Of a stretch of 12,604 nucleotides of DNA, positions 8,031-12,604 are shown in pieces. Origin of the DNA: an uncultured Lachnospiraceae bacterium. Its GTDB lineage: Bacteria; Bacillota; Clostridia; Lachnospirales; Lachnospiraceae. Every line of letters begins with the position of its first letter. Position 1 is the first letter of the stretch. Location: assembly GCA_934338765.1 (NCBI GenBank), contig CAKRHL010000053.1, positions 1 to 12,604 on the forward strand, in the 5' to 3' direction. Below the pieces are notes generated by a model. It did no database searches and was not told the DNA's origin. It saw nothing but the letters and a program-made list of their open reading frames with translations. The position numbers and the translations under genes were made by a program.

Positions 8031-9545
8031 CTACGGAATAGCTCCTTCGAACTCTATCCCTGCTTTCCTTTCCGTCTGTTTCTTTGTCGCCGGAGGAGTC
8101 GCCTGTTTCCTCGTCACAGCCGGCGTCGGCGCACTCGTCTGAACCGGAACAACGGTTTTCCTCTTGCCTTTGCTGACAGTAAATATCAGTTTATGATAAG
8201 TTTCCTCCCGATATTTTGTATTCTTCCGGATGCTCTGGGAAATAATCCTGCCTTTTTTTACATGATCGCTGTATTGATATTTCCATCGGATCGAAATCGT
8301 CTTGTCCTGCTTCCTGAGCTTCCGGACAGCTGCCTTCCTTTTCATCCCGATAAAGCTGCCCATTGTATATTCCTGTATCCCTGTGGCAGCAGGAACTGCC
8401 GTAACCACTGTCTCCGTCGTCCGGGATGCCGGTGACGGAGATACCGGCATCTTCTTCGTGTCCTGTCCTTTTGGGATCATATAAACTGCTGCCATAAGAA
8501 AAACCATTACCCCGACAGTCACTCCTGCAATCCTCCAGCTACGGGGGAAGCAGTGTTTTACTTCTTCCTCCTGATACAATCCGCGGTATAACTCTCCCAT
8601 AGTCTGGTACCGATTGTGAAAATCTACCGTCAACCCTTTCATCAATGCTTTTTTCTGGGTTATGCCCAGAGACAGCTCCGGCATATCTAACAGGGATGGC
8701 ATATCGTCCTCCAGCATTCTCTGGATCGACTCGTCCGGTGCCTTCCCTGTCAATGCATAATATACTGTAGCACATAACGCATATACATCCGTCCAGGCCC
8801 CCTGTCTGCCTCTGGTCCGATACTGCTCCTCCGGAGAAAATCCCCGTTTAAATACCACTGTCATGCTTCTGGTCATATTGATATTTTCTCTGCGGGCCGC
8901 ACCAAAATCGATCAGGACAAGACGTTCATCCCGTGTGATCAGAATATTGTCCGGGCTAATATCCCGATGAAGAACACCGGTCTGATGAACCTTTGTCAGG
9001 GAACGTACAACCGGCTTCAGCATACTCAAAAGCTTTTCTCCCTCGATGGGACCGTGTTCTTCAACATATTCCTTCACACTCACACCATCTATATATCCCA
9101 TAACAATATAAGCAGTATTGTTTTCATAAAAAAAATCTCTTACGGAGACAATTCCATCCAGGTCATAATACGCAGACAGACTCTTGGCTTCTCCAAGATA
9201 TTTTTCCAGACTTTCTTTATATTTTTGCTTTTCTGCTTTTTCATATATGTAAACATTACGATCCCCGTCTTCGCTGACATGTCTGCTGACGAGACTGGCC
9301 GGAAAGTATTCCTTGATGGCAACCACCGTGTCTAACAGACAGTCCCATGCCACATAGCTGATCCCAAAGCTTCCCTCTCCAAGCACCCTGCCAAGTATAT
9401 ACCGCTCCTTGAGCTTTGTACCTGGCCGCAGACAGCGCGGAATCGGCTGATAACCGGTCTGTACAAAACCACAATACGAACAGTTTCCATCCGCGTCCAG
9501 CAGCTTCATGCAGCCTATACATCGTTCTCTCCCATTTACTTTCAT
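8031..9545 (-). CDS. Membrane-anchored Ser/Thr protein kinase with zinc ribbon and PASTA-like domain
   Basis: This is a eukaryotic-type (Hanks) Ser/Thr kinase that signals across the membrane. Domains in order: a zinc-ribbon-like N-terminus with CxxC pairs at 9/12 and 22/25; the kinase domain (about 49-325) with glycine loop GEGSFG (56-61), ATP-binding K78 in VAIK, catalytic HRD (193-195) with N200, DFG (213-215) and the FSPEEQY activation/P+1 region (236-242); one membrane helix at 339-357; and an outside region of about 95 residues with one PASTA-like unit (GMKRKAAVRKLRKQ to LIFTVSKG). The tail is basic and Thr/Pro-rich. All key catalytic residues are present. PrkC/PknB proteins usually carry several PASTA units and lack the zinc ribbon, so this is an accessory kinase, not the housekeeping PrkC. 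The start at 9545 has a GGTGG ribosome binding site. No phosphatase gene is next to it. Confidence 0.93.
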   Translation of the reverse strand: MKVNGRERCIGCMKLLDADGNCSYCGFVQTGYQPIPRCLRPGTKLKERYILGRVLGEGSFGISYVAWDCLLDTVVAIKEYFPASLVSRHVSEDGDRNVYIYEKAEKQKYKESLEKYLGEAKSLSAYYDLDGIVSVRDFFYENNTAYIVMGYIDGVSVKEYVEEHGPIEGEKLLSMLKPVVRSLTKVHQTGVLHRDISPDNILITRDERLVLIDFGAARRENINMTRSMTVVFKRGFSPEEQYRTRGRQGAWTDVYALCATVYYALTGKAPDESIQRMLEDDMPSLLDMPELSLGITQKKALMKGLTVDFHNRYQTMGELYRGLYQEEEVKHCFPRSWRIAGVTVGVMVFLMAAVYMIPKGQDTKKMPVSPSPASRTTETVVTAVPAATGIQEYTMGSFIGMKRKAAVRKLRKQDKTISIRWKYQYSDHVKKGRIISQSIRKNTKYREETYHKLIFTVSKGKRKTVVPVQTSAPTPAVTRKQATPPATKKQTERKAGIEFEGAIP

Positions 9546-9571
9546 AATCCACCAACTTCAGTTTGATCTGT

Positions 9572-9586
9572 TGTCAATTTTTGACA
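9572..9586. promoter_or_regulatory. Perfect palindrome, operator-like, at the kinase transcription start region
   Basis: TGTCAA-TTT-TTGACA is a perfect 6+6 inverted repeat with a 3-base centre. It lies 27 bases upstream of the kinase ATG and 6 bases downstream of the TATAAT box on the minus strand, so it would cover the transcription start. This is the usual place of a repressor operator. A small mRNA hairpin is the alternative reading. The binding protein is unknown; the HTH-like protein encoded downstream is one candidate. Confidence 0.45.
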
Positions 9587-9592
9587 TTATTT

Positions 9593-9621
9593 ATTATAAT
9601 ACAAGCACGGTTACAAAATCT
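9593..9621 (-). promoter_or_regulatory. Candidate promoter of the kinase operon
   Basis: On the minus strand a perfect TATAAT (9593-9598) stands about 48 bases before the kinase start. No good -35 box is found at 17 bases: the hexamer there reads AGATTT. TTGTAA lies only 12 bases away. A perfect -10 with a poor -35 suggests an activated promoter or a weak basal one. Confidence 0.5.
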
Positions 9622-9647
9622 TTCCGTTTTTTTCACTTTGTGCTTGT
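9601..9647. repeat. Spaced inverted repeat upstream of the kinase promoter
   Basis: ACAAGCAC (9601-9608) and GTGCTTGT (9640-9647) are exact inverted copies, with arms 31 bases apart. One arm lies between the -10 and -35 positions of the kinase promoter, the other upstream of it. This could be a pair of half-sites for a regulator, or chance in AT-rich sequence. Confidence 0.3.
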
Positions 9648-9662
9648 TATATTTTTTCACTA

Positions 9663-9794
9663 TTATTTTATCATACAGGCTATATAAATGATAGCCGGCT
9701 CATAACCGGTTTTCTTTACGGCCTCGAGAATTGTCTCGATCGCCTCTTCATCAGATTTGAGTGCCGGTGCAAAACCACCCTCATCACCGGCAGT
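9663..9794 (-). pseudogene. Relic of enolase (internal fragment)
   Basis: Read on the minus strand from 9794, the frame gives [17 protein letters not shown], then [14 protein letters not shown], followed by AIIYIACM and a stop at 9663. The first part is the highly conserved enolase catalytic loop and following helix (usual form [16 protein letters not shown]). The residue Glu in GDEGG is catalytic in true enolase. The Val that normally precedes GDEGG is missing, and a TGA stop lies directly upstream at 9795-9797, so only about 40 of roughly 430 codons remain. After GYEP the expected GKD is lost, although YIA still fits. There is no start codon or ribosome binding site. It must be a non-functional remnant of a duplicated or rearranged eno; the functional gene must be elsewhere. 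Confidence 0.8.
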
Positions 9795-9888
9795 TCAGCA
9801 GCCTGACGGTCTGAAGCCGCATGGATCATTTACAGTTGTTAGATTTTTCTAGCTACAGTTAGTAGATATGTACTTCTTTTGGATTGCA
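9795..9888. other. Non-coding stretch between enolase relic and trpS terminator
   Basis: The gene-free interval from the kinase start to trpS (9546-9989) contains the palindrome, promoter, spaced repeat, enolase relic and terminator listed separately. This remaining piece shows no ORF, tRNA fold, or recognisable coding similarity on either strand. A weak imperfect hairpin (TTCAG and CTGAA arms near 9795-9815) is all I see. Confidence 0.4.
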
Positions 9889-9934
9889 ATAAAAAACTCC
9901 TATTGATAAAGTTTCATATTTATCAATAGGAGTT
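9889..9934 (-). terminator. Rho-independent terminator of trpS
   Basis: AACTCCTATTGATAAA (9895-9910) and its exact inverse (9919-9934) make a perfect 16-bp stem with an 8-base loop. On the minus strand the stem is followed by six T and then ATTG, as expected for a terminator. It lies 55 bases beyond the trpS stop at 9990. The stem is AT-rich but long. On the plus strand no T-run follows, so it is directed at trpS transcripts. Confidence 0.8.
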
Positions 9935-9989
9935 AATACTTTTATATCATTTATCCAGTCACAAATGATGCCACGGATTGCTCCACTTA

Positions 9990-11051
9990 TTACTTTAACA
10001 GATTATCATCAACAAAATAGTCGATCCGCATCGCATGACGCACATCTGCAAGGGTCTGTGCTGCAACAGCCTCTGCCTTTTTACTTCCCTCTTTAAGGAT
10101 ATCATAAACATCCGGCAGACGCTTTTCCCACATCTGGCGGCGTTCACGTATCGGTGCCAGCTCTGCCTGCATAACATTATTTAAGAACTTCTTGACCTTA
10201 ACATCTCCCAGACCACCACGGCTGTAGTGCTCCTTTAATTCGTCAAGGCTCTTATAATCCGGGAGGAATTCCTCGAAATACTCCAGCTTGCAAAATGCAT
10301 CCAGATAAGTAAATACCGTGTTGCCCTCGATCTGTCCCGGATCCTCCACACGGATGTGATTTGGATCGGTATACATGGACATTACCTTCTTCTTGATATC
10401 CTCCGGTTCCTCGGACAGGTAGATGCAGTTACCGAGAGATTTGCTCATCTTTGCCTTACCATCGATACCCGGCAGACGTAGACATGCGGAGTTGTCCGGA
10501 AGAACGATCTTCGGATCGGTCAATGTCTCACCGTACACGGAATTGAATTTATGAACGATCTCCTTACACTGCTCAACCATCGGCATCTGATCTTCTCCCG
10601 CCGGAACAACTGTGGCACGGAATGCCGTGATATCTGCTGCCTGACTGATCGGATAACAGAAAAATCCTACCGGAATACTTGCTTCAAAGTTTCTCATTTT
10701 GATCTCGGCCTTCACCGTTGGGTTTCTCTGCACTCTTGCCACCGTTACCAGATTCATATAATAAAAGGTCAGTTCGGTAAGCTCCGGTACCATGGACTGA
10801 ATAAAGATCGTTGACTTCTCCGGATCCAGCCCACATGCCAAATAATCCAATGCAACCTGCATAATATTGCTCCGCACCTTTTCCGGATGTTCTGCATTGT
10901 CAGTAAGTGCCTGTGCGTCTGCGATCATAATATAAATTTCGTCATAGTCTCCCGAGTCCTGTAATCTCACACGCTCCTTCAGGGAACCTACATAATGTCC
11001 TACATGAAGACGCCCCGTCGGACGGTCTCCGGTCAAAATAACCTGTTTCAT
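9990..11051 (-). CDS. trpS: Tryptophanyl-tRNA synthetase
   Basis: The enzyme charges tRNA-Trp using ATP (class I synthetase, cytosol). The HIGH-type motif reads HVGH at residues 16-19, within GDRPTGRLHVGHYVGSL, and KMSKS is at 201-205, within AKMSKSLGN. Both are intact. The ending GDRPTG-x-LHxGHYVGSL is more like the second bacterial TrpRS form than the Bacillus housekeeping form; that is an impression from memory. I chose the ATG at 11051 (353 residues), because GGAGGAG stands 10 bases upstream and homology begins at once (MKQVILTG). An in-frame ATG at 11090 would add 13 residues encoded by a repeat and is less likely. It is monocistronic, with its own consensus promoter and terminator. No T-box leader is visible. 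Confidence 0.95.
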   Translation of the reverse strand: MKQVILTGDRPTGRLHVGHYVGSLKERVRLQDSGDYDEIYIMIADAQALTDNAEHPEKVRSNIMQVALDYLACGLDPEKSTIFIQSMVPELTELTFYYMNLVTVARVQRNPTVKAEIKMRNFEASIPVGFFCYPISQAADITAFRATVVPAGEDQMPMVEQCKEIVHKFNSVYGETLTDPKIVLPDNSACLRLPGIDGKAKMSKSLGNCIYLSEEPEDIKKKVMSMYTDPNHIRVEDPGQIEGNTVFTYLDAFCKLEYFEEFLPDYKSLDELKEHYSRGGLGDVKVKKFLNNVMQAELAPIRERRQMWEKRLPDVYDILKEGSKKAEAVAAQTLADVRHAMRIDYFVDDNLLK

Positions 11052-11071
11052 ATTGTCTTGTCTCCTCCATT

Positions 11072-11104
11072 CCAAAGCACCTTCGGTCATCCAAACACCT
11101 TCGG
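11072..11104 (-). repeat. Two tandem near-identical hairpin units in the trpS leader
   Basis: On the minus strand CCGAAGGTGTTTGG (11104-11091) and CCGAAGGTGCTTTGG (11086-11072) repeat with a 19-base period. Each can fold by itself: CCGAAG with CTTTGG round GTG, and CCGAA with TTTGG round GGTG, both using one G-U pair. They sit just before the trpS ribosome binding site, in a leader of about 97 bases. The function is unknown; they do not match a T-box. Confidence 0.45.
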
Positions 11105-11155
11105 CTGCCGTTCATCCCTTTTCATCTGTCTTCGTCTGAATCGTGCTTTCTCTCC

Positions 11156-11184
11156 ATTATATATGGAAATGAAGGATGTGTCAA
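11156..11184 (-). promoter_or_regulatory. Consensus sigma-A promoter of trpS
   Basis: On the minus strand TTGACA (11184-11179) and TATAAT (11161-11156) are both perfect and separated by exactly 17 bases. Transcription would begin near 11149, giving a leader of about 97 bases before the trpS ATG at 11051. It lies 34 bases from the first codon of the truncated AraC-type gene that points the other way. Confidence 0.85.
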
Positions 11185-11217
11185 AAATCTGTAAATATTT
11201 GATATTACACATAATTA

Positions 11218-11877
11218 ATGATATTATCAAATCCGGAACATTCCATTGTATTTCTTCCGGCTGATGTACCCCACTATTACGAGGCCATTACAGAAGATAT
11301 CTGGGATGTACGCTGGTTTGTTCCTTATGGAGACGGCACGCTTGCACTCTTAAAGGAGTTTGGCTTTGACCGCTGCCGTATCTTTCCCATCACCAATCTG
11401 GGTGCCCTTGATGAGATACACAACAAGATCCATATGGCATTCCAGATCAATACGAAAGAGAGTATTTTTTTCTCCGCTTCCTATACTTATGAATTTATAT
11501 TTGAATTTTACCGCCAATACAAGGAGCATTCCTCCCCGAAATCGGCACAGTACCGCCGCCGGTTGACACCGTTGATCGAATATATTGAGCATCATTTTGC
11601 TTCGGAGATCACGCAGCCAATGCTCTGCGAACAGCTTCATGTCTCGCCACAGCATCTGTGCCGCATGTTCCGGGAATGCTTAAATACCCGACCCATGGCA
11701 TATGTGACCCAGGTACGGCTCCGTCACGCCTGCGAGCTTCTGGCACATTCTTCCCTGACCATATCTGAGATCAGTGAACGCGTAGGATTTCATAATCTGA
11801 ATTATTTCCGTAAAGAATTTAAACGATACACGGGTTCCACTCCAACCAGTTACCGGAATACATCCAGAGAAGCCTGA
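11218..11877 (+). CDS. AraC-family regulator lacking its N-terminal part
   Basis: The 219-residue frame matches the C-terminal two thirds of AraC/XylS regulators. Residues 1-35 (HSIVFLPADVPHYYEAI, then WDVRWF) are the second half of a cupin-type ligand-binding domain. A helical linker follows, then the double HTH domain at about 125-212: first HTH EITQPMLCEQLHVSPQHLCR, second LTISEISERVGFHNLNYFRK, ending with FKRYTGSTPTSYR. The DNA-binding part is intact. Typical members have 270-300 residues, so about 65-70 are missing, and an in-frame TAA lies two codons upstream of the first ATG. No ribosome binding site precedes this ATG. The upstream sequence is the trpS promoter, which shows no AraC-like coding on this strand. 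It is best seen as a 5'-truncated gene, probably not expressed. If translated, it would be a ligand-blind regulator. Confidence 0.75.
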   Translation: MILSNPEHSIVFLPADVPHYYEAITEDIWDVRWFVPYGDGTLALLKEFGFDRCRIFPITNLGALDEIHNKIHMAFQINTKESIFFSASYTYEFIFEFYRQYKEHSSPKSAQYRRRLTPLIEYIEHHFASEITQPMLCEQLHVSPQHLCRMFRECLNTRPMAYVTQVRLRHACELLAHSSLTISEISERVGFHNLNYFRKEFKRYTGSTPTSYRNTSREA

Positions 11878-11951
11878 CACAGAAATTCCTCTTTCACCTG
11901 AGATACACGATACCGAAGCATTCCCAAAATATCCGATCATTATCAAATTAA

Positions 11952-12319
11952 GAAAGGAACAGGTTTTATGAAAAATATGATACTGTCCTTTCCGGCAGCG
12001 TGCACATTGAAAATACGGATTTCTGGGGAAATACCAGTCTTTTGAGCAATATTGAAGCCAGAGGCGTCTTTGCCGAAACATACTCACTCTGGCAGGATAT
12101 TCCTGGCATCAAAAAATGCTGGGCAATATGCCCAGCATTTCCATACGAAAAAATCTTACCCTCTCCCACCGCATTTTCTGTACCAGTCCGAAAACCATAC
12201 GGGAGCTGTTACTGACTTACCTTTCCAAAGAGCTTGGCAAAATGCGGGATGAGGGACTCATTACATTTCACAAAAATCAGTTTACTCTGCTACATCCTGT
12301 TTTGAATGAATCTCACTAA
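11952..12319 (+). pseudogene. Broken Crp/Fnr-family regulator gene
   Basis: Pieces of a Crp/Fnr-type regulator occur in order but in two frames. The first frame (11964 to about 12100) gives YEKYDTV, then LSGSVHIENTDFWGN and FAETYSLWQDIPG, as in the cyclic-nucleotide-binding-like fold of Clostridia Crp proteins. A second frame (about 12116-12319) gives RKNLTLSHRIFCTSPKTIRE and LLLTYLS, the helix leading into the DNA-binding domain, then KELGKMRDEGLITFHKNQF at the C-terminus. Between LLLTYLS and KELGKMRDEG about 45 residues, holding most of the HTH, are missing. A second deletion plus frameshift lies near 12100-12116, and the N-terminus before YEK is absent or degraded. The terminal codons overlap the 3' end of cstA on the other strand. 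It cannot encode a working regulator. Confidence 0.72.
12107..12140 (-). terminator. Rho-independent terminator of cstA, inside the Crp/Fnr relic
   Basis: AAATGCTGGGC (12114-12124) and GCCCAGCATTT (12130-12140) form a perfect 11-bp stem with a 5-base loop. On the minus strand the stem runs into six T followed by GATG, the form of an intrinsic terminator. It lies 142 bases after the cstA stop at 12282. On the plus strand only a mixed sequence follows. Confidence 0.75.
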
Positions 12320-12604
12320 GCTTTCTAAAGCAGCTGAATGCTACGAGAACACCAAGTACCATCAACAGGACCGCTACGATAAGCTGAAGACCGTCTACCA
12401 GGAAGGTTGCCTGACCGGCTGAGATATTAGCTACCAGAGCAATGGTCTTCTGAACCAGTGCGGTAAAGGTAACTGCCAACATAACAAACATCGGCACATA
12501 AAGTGTCCAGCCTGTTCTTCCTGTCGTCTTTAAGAATACGGAAAGCGCGATCAGTACCAGTGCGGCAAGAAGCTGGTTTGCAGAACCAAACAGCGGCCAT
12601 ACGT
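12282..12604 (-). CDS. cstA: CstA-family carbon starvation protein / transporter, C-terminal part
   Basis: The frame enters from the right edge and ends with TAA at 12282, leaving 106 residues of the C-terminus. It begins near WPLFGSANQLLAALVLIAL, a well-conserved CstA signature (WPLFGxANQxLA), followed by TGRTGWTLYVPMFVMLAVTF, then two more hydrophobic segments (ISAGQATFLVDGLQLIVAVL and LMVLGVLVAFSCF) and a short charged tail. CstA proteins are polytopic membrane transporters induced at carbon starvation and linked to peptide or pyruvate uptake. This part spans about four membrane segments. The start and the upstream neighbour are outside the window. Its terminator lies in the adjacent Crp/Fnr relic. 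Confidence 0.9.
   Translation of the reverse strand, partial: VWPLFGSANQLLAALVLIALSVFLKTTGRTGWTLYVPMFVMLAVTFTALVQKTIALVANISAGQATFLVDGLQLIVAVLLMVLGVLVAFSCFRKLSEIHSKQDVAE

Noticed and set aside
9889..9940. The 16-bp inverted repeat as an insertion sequence end or attachment site
   Set aside because: The short loop and the T-run on the minus strand right after trpS fit a terminator; no target duplication or transposase is present.
11052..11150. T-box riboswitch before trpS
   Set aside because: No T-box core (GGGTGGNACCGCG type), no terminator helix and the leader is only about 97 bases.
11969..12046. Short plus-strand ORF beginning MKNMILSFPAAC with AAAGGA upstream
   Set aside because: It has a fair ribosome binding site, but it overlaps the Crp/Fnr-like sequence in another frame, so it is more likely part of the broken gene.
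11680..12087. 135-codon frame on the minus strand opposite AraC and Crp/Fnr
   Set aside because: It is antisense to the HTH region of AraC; translation resembles nothing and has no good start.
1..12604. CRISPR array, tRNA, rRNA, transposase or defence genes
   Set aside because: No regularly spaced repeats, tRNA-like folds or matching coding sequences were seen on either strand.

Overview
The window looks like a chromosomal segment of a Firmicute, most likely a Lachnospiraceae/Clostridia gut anaerobe. This rests on the cdaA-cdaR pair, the style of the cytosolic substrate-binding-domain signalling protein, a zinc-ribbon/PASTA Ser/Thr kinase, moderate GC and AGGAGG-type ribosome binding sites. 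Taxonomy is inferred from gene style only; no rRNA or tRNA gene is present.

Left third (1-4305, minus strand): a compact operon read from about 4305 down to 1. It contains a possible 28-codon leader ORF, two uncharacterised membrane proteins that overlap by 4 bp, cdaA (diadenylate cyclase, makes c-di-AMP), cdaR (YbbR-domain partner of CdaA), and a further unrecognised gene cut by the window edge. The usual glmM is not the gene immediately after cdaR.

Divergent from this operon (4441-6489, plus strand) is a 682-residue signalling protein. It joins a LacI-type sugar-binding-like sensor without a DNA-binding head to a full HD-GYP phosphodiesterase domain. Genes for two cyclic dinucleotide systems thus share one intergenic region of about 200 bp.

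Middle (6596-9545, minus strand): a two-gene unit with a membrane-anchored Ser/Thr protein kinase (zinc ribbon, kinase, one TM segment, PASTA-like outside domain), followed by an unrecognised 469-residue soluble protein with an HTH-like N-terminal segment. A TATAAT box and a perfect palindrome lie in front of the kinase.

Right third (9546-12604) is partly decayed. It holds a short relic of enolase, a strong terminator, trpS under a perfect-consensus promoter, an AraC-type regulator that has lost its N-terminal part, a broken Crp/Fnr-type regulator with frameshift and deletions, and the 3' end of a CstA-family carbon starvation/peptide-pyruvate transporter entering from the right edge. A terminator for cstA lies inside the Crp/Fnr relic.

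The most interesting points are the c-di-AMP operon with its unknown membrane proteins and leader ORF, the periplasmic-binding-like/HD-GYP fusion beside it, the kinase plus unknown-regulator pair with its operator-like palindrome, and the cluster of gene relics around trpS. I did not find a clear new defence or mobile system.
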